DNA from: Sipunculus nudus
Lineage: Eukaryota > Annelida > Sipuncula > Golfingiida > Sipunculidae
DNA: 64,000 nucleotides
Direction: 5' to 3'
Assembly (NCBI GenBank): GCA_026874595.1
Contig: CM049319.1
Span: 52,464,917-52,528,916, forward strand
The translations under genes were made by a program, and so were the position numbers. Below, piece by piece: positions 25,051 through 36,024 of this stretch (its first letter is position 1; each line of letters starts with the position of its first letter). The notes beneath the pieces are model-generated. The model made no database searches. It was not told the DNA's origin and saw nothing but the letters and a program-made list of their open reading frames with translations.

Positions 25051-25453
25051 AAGTGTACCCATGTCTATTACTTGTTAAAGATATGAATTTACGTCACCCG
25101 TTAGAGGGAATTGACAAACAGAATCACCTTTCTACGATCAAGCGCAGTGCGCACGCGGATCATTTGTTATGCTCAGGTCGAACAGCCTCAGCTTCGGGGG
25201 GTACTATAGAGAAGTTAAATACAACCCAATGGCTCCGGAGAGAATTTAGCCTTTAAAATAAGTTTGATTTTGAATGTAACAGCTGAATGGTATACTACAT
25301 TATTAAATGTGTTTTTATTTTGCCATATTTCCGAACCCGAACATTCAGCACTTATCGTTGCCGACAGGCGTCGCTGCTATAGAGACATGTATGTTTAATG
25401 CTATATATATATATATTACCTGTTATAGGTGTGCAACATTCACGCATCCTTAA

Positions 25454-25919
25454 AGGGGCCTATACACCTACCATTTATAAAGAATTTACTCGATTTCTGG
25501 CTTACTCTGTGTATATATTAATGATCTAAGGGTAATTCCTGTGTAGAAAAAATGTTTATAACGCCTCTGTGGCATATTTACGAGTTTGTTTAATAACAAG
25601 TTGTTATTAAACAAAGCAATGTTGACGAGTGGAAAAATTATGTAATCTAAGGTGGTTGGCTACATATATACAATAGTTGAAAATTCATTAGTTGTAAAAT
25701 GACATTTGGAAACTTTAGGTCATCTGACTTGCCACCAGATGTCCTTATATTTGAATGTGTTTTAATTTTTTTGACGGGCCGTCACATACTGTAAACAAGT
25801 GTATAAATACAAAACAAACAGCCTGTATGTAGTTAGACTGGTTTTCTCTTACCTATTTTTATGAAAGGTTCAAGGGACTATCTTTAGTTGACAGACTTCA
25901 AATATGTGATTGGGCCCCT
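25454..25919 (+). mobile_element. TTAA-flanked MITE, copy B
   Basis: Counterpart of 8342-8807, with the same TTAA flanks and AGGGGCC termini. Confidence 0.5.
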
Positions 25920-25957
25920 TTAATGACCGTTAACTGAATCCAACAATTCTTTCCAAA

Positions 25958-26389
25958 TTACTGTTGTGTGGGATGCCATTCATGATTTTGTTGTTCGTGT
26001 CGGTTAACTTGTCGGGTTGGGTCAATGACCTCACACTGTCCTAATTCGTCCTCACATGAGTACGACTCGACTGGTTGGTGAATCTGCTGATGACGAAAGA
26101 ACTTGCTAAAACTTGCATAACTGGGTAAACTGGTTAATACGGTCCAAATGGCCGAAACTGCAAGTATAAAGGCGATGCGTCTCGAAACACTGTCGTTCAC
26201 AAGATCGAGTTCGGCTCTCGTATGGCATGGCTGGGTCTCCCCTGCTGGAATCGGTGGAGGGAATGTGGGTTGCTTCTGCCTGTGCGGTGTGGATGCTGTA
26301 GCTTTCCTAAAAGACAACCGGCTCGGAATGTACGGTGGCGGCCTCTCGCGGCTACCTGCTTGGTTTGGTGTGGCATCGCGTCTGTTTGC
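25958..26389 (-). CDS. Hypothetical exon-like open frame with one membrane segment, copy B
   Basis: Exact counterpart of 8846-9277. No base difference is visible across the frame or its immediate flanks. The same single hydrophobic segment and HQ-rich tail are present. Function unknown. Confidence 0.35.
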   Translation of the reverse strand, partial: ANRRDATPNQAGSRERPPPYIPSRLSFRKATASTPHRQKQPTFPPPIPAGETQPCHTRAELDLVNDSVSRRIAFILAVSAIWTVLTSLPSYASFSKFFRHQQIHQPVESYSCEDELGQCEVIDPTRQVNRHEQQNHEWHPTQQ

Positions 26390-27675
26390 TCAGAGAACGT
26401 GCACAGGGCTGAGGTCTTGACCTGAGGGCTCGACGAGCTTATGGATGGATGGTTGGTGACTGTGGTCCTTTTCTTCACAATGCCCCGGGGCTTCTAAATA
26501 CACCAGTGGATTAGATATAAATTAATGCTGTGTAAAGGGTAATGTATATAATTAGTTAAACTTTGTTGGATAAGAATTGTATCAAGGCAAATTATGTGAA
26601 CATGAATGATTTGTGGTAAAGAAGTCAAGGAATAAGTAATATGTGGCAAGAATGTGTATGTGTAATGAAAAAATAAAGCTTTTTATTTATATGTGACAAA
26701 TTTTAATTTGAAATTTTGACAGTTGAGACCACCTTTCCGTCACAGGTCCTTTCTACTCAAAACGAACCTCTTCCAGTTAGGCACTGTGGGAAGGCTAGGA
26801 CTATTTGTCTCTACTGTTTAACTTTAAAATCAAAATTTGTTACATTTCAAGGAAACACCTTCTGTTTACATTTCACATGCACATACTTACAAAATATTAC
26901 TTTCAATTAATTCAAATGCACATACTTAAAAAATATTACATCCTACGTGAAGTTCTTACCACAGAGACACCCATGTTTAGGCCTATGTATACGTAATTTG
27001 CCTTGAGACGTTTCTTATCCAGCGTATTTGAACGCACTACATTACCCTCATCAATACATTTATATCATACTAGCTGATAACCCGCGGCTACTTTATCTGG
27101 TTTGGGGGAGGTTATTATTAAAAGATGAGGAATGTTGGCTCGATTTTTGTTTGTTCTAAAAGTTAAAAGAAAGATAAAATTTTCTGTGGGATACTCTCTT
27201 AATTAGACATGTGCAAATATCTTTACATTTATTTTGTGGCGCTGTGCTCGTGGCAAGAAATTCATACACCGGTAGTTTTACCTTAATTGAAGACTACGAA
27301 AGTGATAAAAAAAAAGAAAATACATTTGCGAACCGGAATGGGACGCGGAAGCATTAATTCAGATTTTCGATGATCTTTGACTAATAATTATTGTTAGACG
27401 TATAAAGAATACTTTGATGTGCATGAGGAAGATGTGAAAGACAAATTTAATGTATACGTTTTATGGCAAAGAAGCTGTTCCTAAAGAAAGAAACGCAAAA
27501 TATGCATACCTCGTTAGTAGCAGAAGCGGACCCAAGGGGAGTTCAGCCCCTCTTTTCAGCCGCCCGCAATCTTTTTAAATGTTTCAGACCAATTTTTGAG
27601 GCCTGGACTGCGTCTGAATCTCTCTTGTAATTTCTACTTTTAGACCACGTACATATTCAATTAAGTATGGTATAC

Positions 27676-28477
27676 TGTTACGGAACCTAATATAAACAGA
27701 TCACGTACGTGTGATGAACACAAATTTTGTAATGGAGATAAAAACAAATAAGATTCTGTAACACTAGGCAGCGTGAAATGTCTAGGGGAATAAATAAAGA
27801 AGTCAGTGTTTTTTTGTTAACAAATAACTATAATTTATTCTTAAAACAACCCTAACAATACAATACACTAAATCAATACAATTATACAGTAAAACAGCGG
27901 TATAGCAACAAGTCAATACAATCACATAGAAAAATAATGTGCACAGTACCTGGATACCAACACCGCCACAACGATAAATTCCCTAAATATATACTCTCGG
28001 AGAATGACAGTCCAGTGTAAAGCCTTCGTAACAATTCAGAAAGTAAACTGAAGTCCAAATGCATAAAATCCAGGAGAAAGTCTTAGAAAATCTATAATTG
28101 CCGCATTCGTCGGATAAGGTCCTAGAAACTGACACACGCTTCTGCGTCCGCTGGAATCTGCTCTGCTGCTCTCTGTGCCTCCAAAACACAGCCCCTTTAT
28201 ATACCTTCACACCCCAAGCCGAGAACAGTCTTAAGGATCCCACACAACACAGTAAACACGCGTTTCAAGAATTATCGAGAAGAACACAGCCGTGTGTATC
28301 CCCACACACCAGGGTGTACACGTGACTCACGACCAGGCGAGAAAACCCAAGGCCAGCATGACAACGAGAGTTCACCCAGTACGGATTAAACAGAGAATGT
28401 AATACGCGGCCAGAGACACAAGTGCAACAACAGGAGTTACGCCCGTGTCACATAACAAAAAAAGAGCACCTGTAACA
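27676..28477 (-). repeat. 3' LTR of the Gmr1-like element
   Basis: An 802-bp LTR with TGTTAC...GTAACA ends, so the termini are themselves inverted. It keeps the roughly 300-bp middle segment that the other LTR has lost. By eye, differences between the two LTRs run at about 4% outside that gap. Confidence 0.92.
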
Positions 28478-28489
28478 CTCCTCCTCCTG
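28478..28489 (-). promoter_or_regulatory. Polypurine tract next to the 3' LTR
   Basis: On the minus strand a CAGGAGGAGGAG run directly precedes the TGTTAC start of the 3' LTR, the expected place for the plus-strand primer. Confidence 0.75.
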
Positions 28490-28562
28490 TAAGAAAAAAG
28501 AAAGTTTTCACGGAAAACTTTCTTTTTGCGATCACAATCACTAAATTTTTACATCTCAAAAT

Positions 28563-28760
28563 CATCTTATTAACAACATTACATAAACATATAAGCAATC
28601 AGCAAGTACATTGTCTTTTCCTTTAATGTGTACGATATCAAGATTGTAATCCTGTAAGAACAAACTCCATCTCCACAATCTTTGATTGTTACACTTCAAC
28701 TTGTTCATGAACGTGTGGGGATTGTGATCACTGAAGACAAGGATAGCCTGACTGATGAAG
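28563..28760 (-). pseudogene. RNase H C-terminal part in a shifted frame
   Basis: Downstream of the frameshift another minus-strand frame reads VFSDHNPHTFMNKLK, with the third RNase H acidic residue, and then DIVHIKGKDNVLADCL, with the last one. It stops at TGA (28563-28565), about 75 bp before the polypurine tract. It is the end of pol. Confidence 0.8.
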
Positions 28761-29466
28761 TAACATAAACTTCAAAATGTTGCAACTCCAAAATCAAAGC
28801 CAAACATTCTTTTGCAATAGTGGAGTAGTTTTTCTGGTTTGCATTAAACTTTCTTGAGAAATAACAAATTGGATGATCTATACCATCATTTCCTTCTTGT
28901 AACAACACAGTAACGGCAGCAGTATCACTAGCATCCACAGCTAACTTAAAAGGTACAGAAAGTTCTGAAGCTGTTAAAACTGGTGAACTTTGCAGAATTG
29001 CTTTCAAATTCTGAAATGCACTTTCACACTGAACATTCCATACAAACGTTTGTTTCTTCTTTAACAAATTAGTCAAAGGTTTAGCTACAGCAGAAAAAAT
29101 TGGACAAAACTTTCTGAAGTATCCAACCATACCAAGAAAACGCATTATTTGCTTTTTGTTTTCTGGTCTAGGAAATGCAGAAATAGCACTTATTTTAGCA
29201 CCAACAGGTTTTACCTGACCCTGCCTATATATATGACCCAAAAATGTTACTTGTGCATGACAAAACACAGATTTCACTAGGTTAACGGTCAGACGTGCTT
29301 CAATGAGTCTTTCGAAGAGGTCGCGAAGAATTTGCAGATGTTTCTCCCAGGTTTCGCTGTACACGATGAGGTCATCAATATGTGCGTCACAGCCCTGAAT
29401 GTCCTTGACAACCATATGGATGAGGTGCTGGAACGTGACTGGCGAGTTCTTCATGCCAAACGACAT
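28705..29466 (-). pseudogene. Reverse transcriptase C-terminal part plus RNase H start
   Basis: It starts at the conserved MSFGMKNSPVTFQ. The catalytic pair appears as HIDDLIVYS, with histidine where most relatives have tyrosine. Thumb and connection follow (FLGMVGYFRKFCP, AKPLTNLLKK). RNase H begins with FKLAVDASDTAAVTVLLQ, including its first aspartate, and YSTIAKECLALILEL, with its glutamate. A frameshift near 28760 ends the frame. Confidence 0.9.
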
Positions 29467-29479
29467 AACTTTATACTTT

Positions 29480-30187
29480 CTATAGTCCTTGCGGCGTCAC
29501 AAATGCCGACACTTCTTTCGCTCGTTCTGTCAGCGGAACTTGCCAGAATCCTTTTAGCAAGTCAAACTTGGAGACATATCTTGAGCTACCGACTCTATCA
29601 ATACAATCATAGCTCGGAATCGGGAACGTGTCAGTCTTGGTGAGAGAGTTCAGTTTTCGATAATCTGTGCACATACAGTAACTTCCATCAGGTTTTGGCA
29701 CAAGAATACATGGTGAACTCCAGTTACTGTTGTTTAGTTTAATAAAATCATTGTCCAGCAAATATTGAATCCTATCCTGTAGATACTTTTGTTTTTCTGG
29801 ATTCAGTCTATATGGATGTTGCTTGACTGCGCTTGCCTCGCCAACATCGACGTCATGGCACAACATGATAGTTCGCGTTGGAATGTCACAAAACAAATGT
29901 TCATAATTCCGCAGCAGGTTCTTGAGGTCTTGTTGTTGTTGTGTGGTAAGGTGTGACAGTTTGGCATCCAGGTTTTTAAGCACGTCTGAGTTTAATGGTA
30001 CAGTACCACACTGAATGTCTACATCACACTTACAATCAGTATCTACTTGAACTGGGTCAGGGTCAGTTTTTACACAATTAACAGCAGTAACATTTTGTAC
30101 AACATCTGATGTGCTATTTCTGTAATAATATGGTTTCAACATGTTAACATGGCACAGTTGTTTCTTCTTACGTCTATCTGGTGTCAA
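29480..30187 (-). pseudogene. Integrase tail plus reverse transcriptase N-terminal part
   Basis: It opens with TPDRRKKKQLCHVNMLKPYY, the end of integrase in Gmr1-type elements, then a variable linker. Reverse transcriptase follows: IKLNNSNWSSPCILVPKPDG, YCMCTDYRKLNSLT and YVSKFDLLKGFWQVPL, which carries the first catalytic aspartate (FDL). The frame ends at a TAG after FVTPQGL and shifts by one base into the next segment. Fusion of integrase tail to reverse transcriptase in one frame is direct evidence of the unusual domain order. Confidence 0.9.
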
Positions 30188-30247
30188 CAGTATGTAATTT
30201 AAATAACTGACTATCTTGTCAACAATTTAAGGACCAAAATACCTAGC

Positions 30248-30625
30248 TTACAGAGGTCTGCCAGGGATGGGAAGTAAGGCAAGGACCTTTTCACCAGGCT
30301 CAAACGTCCTACTTACAGTGTGCTTGTCATACTTTGTTTCCATTTTACTTTTTGCAGATTTTAGATTTGACTTTGCAATCTCACAAGCATTGTGTAGTTT
30401 AGTGCGAAAGTCTGAGACATACCGCAGTAAACTAAAAGAATCAGGATTTTTACACAAGAGTTTTTCTTTAAGCAGTTTCAATGGACCTCGAACGGAGTGT
30501 CCAAAAACTAATTCAAAGTGACTGAAACCCAAGGACTCTTGAAAGGATTCTCTGACAGCAAACAACAATAGGTGGATTCCTTCATCCCAGTCTTTCTGTG
30601 TGTCATAGCAAAAAGTCCTGATCAT
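30248..30625 (-). pseudogene. Integrase C-terminal half
   Basis: It encodes the part after the catalytic glutamate: an MIRTFCYDTQKDWDEG segment, then LLFAVRESFQESLGFSHFEL, typical of Ty3/gypsy integrases, and EKVLALLPIPGRPL near the end. A frameshift near 30650 separates it from the core, and a TAA at its end replaces a residue just before the conserved RYFGP (GPY/F-like) motif. It is in the same frame as the reverse transcriptase segment downstream. Confidence 0.85.
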
Positions 30626-30706
30626 CTTTTTTAATGTCTGGTGAAAACGCTCAAAGGGCGCCCTGAATTTCAGGATGGTATGGCGAAGAGCTGTACTGTT
30701 TTATAC

Positions 30707-31744
30707 CTAGCTCAAGCATAACTTGTTGGAATAAGCCAGATATAAAATTAAACCCTTGGTCAAACTGAACGGATTTTGGTAATCCAAACGTGGTAAAAAA
30801 AACTTCGTCAGAGCTTTGACAACACTTTTGACATTAACTTTGCGCAATGATATTGCCTCAGGGAACCTGGTAGATGCGCACATATTTGTCAGCAAGTATT
30901 CATGTCCCGATTTTGTTTTGGGCAGTGCTCCAACACAATCAACAATAATCCTACTGAATGGTTCTTCGAAAGCAGGAATAGGCCTATGTGGGATATTAGG
31001 ACGATTCTGATTGGGCTTGCCTACCATCTGGCATATATGGCATGACTTACAATATCGTAAAACATCTTTCCTGAGGTTAGCCCAATAGAAGTGTGTACTA
31101 ACTTTCTGATAATTTTTATTTATACCTAAATGGCCAGACAAAGGAGCCTCATGTGCCATGCTTAGAACTTCACTGCGAAAGCTTTTGGGCATTACTATTT
31201 GATGTTTGATGGCCCACTCATCATCAGCGCATACATCAGGTGGTCGCCATTTACGCATAAGCACTCCATTTTTGACATAGAAACAAACTGGGTTTTGTGA
31301 CAGTTCATCTTTAGAAACTGCCCTGGGAAACAAATATGAAATATCAGGGTCCTTATGCTGTTCCGCGATAAGTTCTGACCTTGAGAATGCTGCATCCTGT
31401 ACGGGCGAGTCGCTAGACGAGTCACTAGTGACTCCCAGAGTGTTATCATCTGGACCATTATCCTCATGTGTGTTTTTCTTGGCCATAGATCTAGTTACAG
31501 CACATGAAGGATACAAACCAGGAATTTCCTGACTTTCCAGATCAGTGTCCTGATCAAGTGACGGCTTTTCTGTCACTATCGGTACAGGCTGTACGTTATC
31601 ACCTGCAACATCATTGCCTAGTAGCAATTGAATTCCCTTAAAGGGTAAAGTAGTTCTTATGCCCACAGTAATATTCCCAGAAATCAAATCTGACTTTAAA
31701 TGGATACTGTGAAGCGGAACTAAAGTGTGCCTGTCTGAAAACAC
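30707..31744 (-). pseudogene. Protease end plus integrase N-terminal half
   Basis: The open frame of 345 codons starts in the protease end (LLLGNDVAG), crosses a variable linker and enters integrase. The zinc-binding domain is clear (HLGINKNY, HFYWANLRKDV, then CKSCHIC). The catalytic core begins with FSRIIVDCVGALPKT, giving the first acidic residue. After VKALTKFF the frame slips at a T run near 30800. The second aspartate (VQFDQGFNF) and the surrounding core are found in another frame just downstream. Confidence 0.85.
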
Positions 31745-31855
31745 ACCATTAGCAAGTGCATGTGCACCAGTAAAAGACCTATTAGAAATGGCAAAGTGTT
31801 TGCTAACATGAGAGTCTGGCCTGAACCAGTGACCCTCAAAATTCTAATAGAGTTG
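31590..31855 (-). pseudogene. Retropepsin-like protease of the Gmr1-like element, inactive
   Basis: Two features mark the domain: ILRVTGSGQTLMLA at the start, where aspartic proteases of this family have a DTG triad, and GIQLLLGNDVAG at the end, the usual closing motif. A frameshift separates them. The catalytic aspartate codon reads as valine (GTC), so even without the frameshift the enzyme would be dead. The second half lies in the frame that continues into integrase. Confidence 0.65.
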
Positions 31856-32109
31856 AATCTGAATAATCACTTGAAAGAGATACAAAACCATCATGTATAA
31901 ATGGCTCAAATAACTCCATTTCAGAGTCAGGAGAGGAATCTACTACCTCAACCTCATCAAACAAAGAACTGGCATTGACAGTGTAAGTCATAAACTCTGT
32001 TTCAGAGTCATCTAAGGAATCCACAACCTTTTTATCATCAGACACCTCATGGGAGTCAAATGAGGAATTTTCCTCAGCAGAAACAAACTTCTGTTTGTCA
32101 TAAGAGGAC
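31836..32109 (-). pseudogene. Acidic gag-pol linker of the Gmr1-like element
   Basis: A serine and aspartate-rich segment (SSPDSEMELFEPF, SSDYSDSTLLEF) follows the zinc knuckle and leads to the protease region. It ends at a TGA, where the reading shifts frame. It probably spaces gag from protease. Confidence 0.6.
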
Positions 32110-33592
32110 CTGGCCTCATTTGAAATACTCTAGCAAGAGTCATAAAAGGACTTGGCCTTATTTAAAGGGTCCTCCTTGCAGGGGTCTTGAAAGGACCTAG
32201 CCTTATTTAATTCCTCGCAGGAATCAACTGAGGTTTTTACCCCGCAAGCTACGGATTCTTCTTTGGATTTAGACAGCACTTGGGCCTCCGTAGGATCAAA
32301 CTCTTTACTGGAGTCAACAAAGGAGTTGTACCCCTTATTTACACGAAAAGAGCCTGGCTCTTGTACTATGCTATACATAGATTTTGAAACAAACCCAGAA
32401 GGTTTGCTATTTGGTTTATTCGCAAGTTTCCAGCAATCAGATATTAGATGACCTTCCTTCTTGCAGTAATTACAGATTTTCTTTGAAAATGACTGGTCTT
32501 TGTTGGACTTAGACACAGTGGACGTGGACTGAGATGTAGCAATGGACTTTGCTGAACTATCAGGACTACTAGTAATGGGTGACTGCGCTCTAAACTTCTT
32601 TTGACCATACTGATTTACATTCTTGTTTGTGAATGACTGGTTTGATTTTCTAGTAAAGGACATTTTGTGTGTTAATGAATAATCATCAGCTAATTGAGCG
32701 GCAATGTCAAATGTTTCAGGACTTTTCTCATCGAGAAAAGTTTTAACATCTGCATTAATGCAGCGCTTGAATTCTTTAAGCAAAATCAACTGGCGCAAAT
32801 TGTCAAAATCTTTCATTACATTTTTAGAACTACACCAGCGATCAAACAACTGCTCTTTTGTCCAAGCAAATCCGACGTAGGTCTGACTTTTGCGCTTTTC
32901 TCAATTTCTGAATTTCTAGCGGTTAGCCTCTGGAACTAACTCAAAACCTTTTAGGATTAACCGTATTAACAGGTCATGGTCAGCAGCAGCTTCTACTGAA
33001 AGCTCTGTATAAATTTCTCTGGCCTTGCCAGTCAATACACTTTGTAACAGCATAGTCCAATTTCCTTAGGCCATTTTAAATTTTCAGCTACCTTCTCAAA
33101 GTGTAATTAATATTTATCAACCTCTTTTTCTTGAAAAGGTGGGACAAGTCTAATGTGTTTAGTAACATCAAAACTGTGAGTTGGGGCAGCACTTAGACTA
33201 TGTTCTACTTTAAGTCTTTCTTACTCCAGTCGTTTCCTTTCAATATCTTTTTCTTTTTCTAGTCTGTTTCTTTCTATTTCTTCTTCTAGTCTTTCTCGTC
33301 TTTCTCTTTCTAACCGTTCTTCCTTCTCTTTTAATGCTAGCTCATGTTGCATTTCCAACTTTTTTTTAATTCTAATTGCATAGCAAGGCTGTCATTTTTT
33401 AATGTTTCAACTTCAGTCTCTTCAATTAAACCTTTGCTGATAAGATCTTGCATGGTTTTAGCAATGATATCAGGCTTTCTCAAAGTTTTTTTCACATTTA
33501 GCCCCAAGTGTTGTCCCAATCGCAACAACTGTTCTTTTGACAACTGTTCAATTTGATCAGGGTCGGGATCGTCAACAAATGTCTCAGGTTTG
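32110..33592 (-). pseudogene. gag: gag of the Gmr1-like element, broken
   Basis: The first part (33337-33592) encodes a SAP-like helix pair (SKEQLLRLGQHLGLNV, then KPDIIAKTMQDLI). A frameshift leads into a strongly charged coiled coil (about 33225-33360, rich in E, R and K). Then a capsid-like segment (about 32690-33180) contains FDNLRQLILLKEFKRCI and FDIAAQLADDYSLTH, which resemble SCAN-type capsid helices. The last part (32130-32849) has a CCHC zinc knuckle, CNYCKKEGHLISDC, at 32433-32474. Several stop codons fall inside the capsid. The SCAN domain of vertebrate proteins is thought to derive from Gmr1-like capsids (literature knowledge). Confidence 0.8.
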
Positions 33593-33742
33593 AAATCTGC
33601 CAGAAGATGTCAGAACAATAACAAAAAAATCACTGAGATAAATCCTGTAAACAATGTACTGTAAACAATATGTAATCTTGTAAACAATGTATGATAAAAC
33701 AATGTCCAGGTCAAGGCCTAATAAATTTGAAAACTATTAAGC

Positions 33743-33762
33743 ATCCCGGACGAGAGCCCCCA
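33743..33762 (-). promoter_or_regulatory. Primer binding site, tRNA-Pro-like
   Basis: Five bases inside the 5' LTR the minus strand reads TGGGGGCTCTCGTCCGGGAT. This is the complement of a tRNA-Pro 3' end, the site used by many gammaretroviruses, except for two extra bases (CT) in the middle. Position and sequence both fit minus-strand priming. Confidence 0.7.
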
Positions 33763-33767
33763 ATTTA

Positions 33768-34273
33768 TGTTACGGAACCTAATATAAACAGATGAGGTAT
33801 GCGTGATGAACACAAATTTTGTAATGGAGATAAAAACAAATCAGATTCTGTAACACTTAGGCAGCGTGAAATGTCTAGGGGAATGAATAAAGAAGTCAGT
33901 GGTTTTTTGTTAACAAATAACTATAATTTATTCTTAAAACAACCCTAACAATACAATACACTAAATCAATTCATTTATACAGTAAAACAGCGGTATAGCA
34001 ACAAGTCAATACAATCACATAGAAAAATAATGTGCACAGTACCTGGATACCAACACCGCCACAACGATAACTTCCCTAAATATATACTCTCGGAGAATGA
34101 CAATCCAGTGTAAAGCCTTAGTAATAATCCAGGCGAGAAAACCAAAGGCCATGCAGCATGACAACGAGAGTTCACCCAGTACGGATTAAACAGAGAATGT
34201 AATACGCGGCCAGACACGAGTGCAACAACAGGAGTTACGCCCGTGTCACATAAAAAGAAGAGCACCTGTAAGA
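33768..34273 (-). repeat. 5' LTR of the Gmr1-like element, internally deleted
   Basis: This is the upstream LTR in transcription order. It matches the 3' LTR at both ends but jumps from cttagtaataatc straight to caggcgagaaaac, missing about 300 bp of the 802-bp LTR. Its last bases read gtaaga instead of gtaaca. The deletion may remove promoter sequence. Confidence 0.9.
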
Positions 34274-35592
34274 ATACAGACTCATGAACAAAGGACTGAT
34301 GACAGCTGCGTGCATTAACATACTGTCGATTCAATTTTTTTTTTTTTTTTTTTTGTAATTCATTGGTTTCTTATTTCCACTTAAAGAAAATACACGACCA
34401 TTTAGTTTATAACAGAAACTTCATGAAGGCATGCAGTCTGTCTTCCTTATGGACTGAGTACCGAGGTGGTGTTTTATTTGCGTAGACTATATGTAACACT
34501 AATTACCGTCCAGGCCTGCCAAGACCTACTGATAAAGCTCATCAATAGAAGTACATAAAAGAAATATGGCCTATAAATATAAAAAGCATACTAAATAAAT
34601 CTTAAATTTGAGAAGATATTCAGTTCTGCCTTGAGTTAATTGTGAACAATCAATGCAGTTTTCACCCAAAAAATATATATATATTCCTCTGACTTATATC
34701 TAGGGCTATATGTAAATTTTGATGTAAGGTGTATAGTCTGGAATGTTCAATCCACGAAAGTTTAAACCTACTTTAAGGTTGCATGTCATACCCACGAAAC
34801 TTTAAACTCCTTGGGTTTTCTGAATCTACAGTATTTGATTTCGAGGTCCTGTCGTCCGTCTTGGATCCAATGGTCTCGCGGTCTCAAGTTGGCAGAATCT
34901 TTACTACATCACTCCTTATCACTGCCACTAGTTATCTTGTTTGCACTATTCAATTGGATATTGAAGATGGTATTTGGATATTTAAAAAAATGTTTAAATG
35001 AGGTTATGTTTTTTATTGAAGTCAGATATTCATCCACATTTTCTGTTTATTTTATGTGATTCTTGGCTTAACACGGTATATGCTCCAGGGTTGACTAACA
35101 GAAAAAACACAGAACCTAGGGTGCAGGAGGTGAAAGAGCACTAGCTGCAGATCGCCCTTTGGAAAGCTCTGATTTGTGTGATATATCGATATAGATGTCT
35201 TCGTTGAATGTTTTAATGATTATTTTGATACCGCCCCCGTCATGTTACAGACTCCGGTTTCATATAGCCTAAATATGCTCGTTCCCATGCATGTACGGGT
35301 ATAGTTGACCCACATACTAGTAGCTAACGTTAAAGCCCTCATGCCTGCGCAGACTGAGGTCGTGCGTGTGTACACATTATCTTTATGCTATAAAGGTTAC
35401 CACCGTAACACATATATAGATAGCTATGGACTTGTGTCACCTTATTGCAGTGGTCCAAGCTAAAAAAGGAGGTTTCATCGGGTGGCAGAAAAGGGTAACA
35501 AGGACTTACTAATCTGTATCAAGAATCCAATTTTAACATTATATTGATCTGGGCTGCATGTTATATAATTTTTATACTCTTTTATTTTACAG

Positions 35593-35674
35593 ATCTGGAA
35601 TTCTGGACGCTTACAGAATGCTGCCATCCATTTTTGGAGAGAATGAAAAGCTGTTGGTGAGTGAAGAGAAAGAG
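35593..35674 (+). CDS. Candidate internal exon, copy B
   Basis: Counterpart of 11831-11912, with the same acceptor and donor and 27 codons including ILDAYRMLPSIFGENEKL. The length is the same, so the frame is kept despite several substitutions. Confidence 0.3.
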
Positions 35675-35994
35675 GTACACATAAGATATATGTATCTATT
35701 TTATATTAAATTTTAAATATATATGCTTTATTTCTCTGTGAGTTTACACAAGAATTGTAGGTAACTTAACATGTGTATCAAGTTATGTAACTTTAACGCA
35801 TACGTGTATACAACTGATATAGTCTTAATTCATCAAGTGACAGTATGGGGCGACCTATAAATTGCTAGACAGGAACAAATGTTTATTTGTTAATGATAAT
35901 TATGTATCGCTAAGGAACGGTAAGTTTTAGCCATTTTGTGGTGTCTAATTGAATATATATTTTAATACTGAACATTTGTTGAATTCTTTTACAG

Positions 35995-36024
35995 GACAAC
36001 CATGGTCCTTTTCCAGTCGTATAG
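35995..36024 (+). CDS. Candidate terminal exon, copy B
   Basis: Counterpart of 12236-12265. In phase it reads DNHGPFPVV then TAG. In the alternative frame this copy is open through SYSGREGLLPSVHVNKSS to a TAA, without the interruption seen in copy A. Confidence 0.2.
   Translation, partial: DNHGPFPVV

Larger units (their letters stand above)
27676..34273 (-). mobile_element. Full-length Gmr1-like Ty3/gypsy LTR retrotransposon, defective
   Basis: Two LTRs (27676-28477 and 33768-34273) bound an internal region coding on the minus strand, with ATAC duplicated on both sides (27672-27675 and 34274-34277). Copy A has the uninterrupted ATAC site at 10524-10527. Reading on the minus strand the order is 5' LTR, primer site, gag (SAP-like start, coiled coil, SCAN-like capsid, CCHC knuckle), protease, integrase, reverse transcriptase, RNase H, polypurine tract, 3' LTR. 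Integrase upstream of reverse transcriptase is the order of the Gmr1 group of Ty3/gypsy elements (established). The SCAN-like capsid also fits that group. Stops and frameshifts in every domain make it non-autonomous now. It inserted after the copies separated. Confidence 0.92.
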
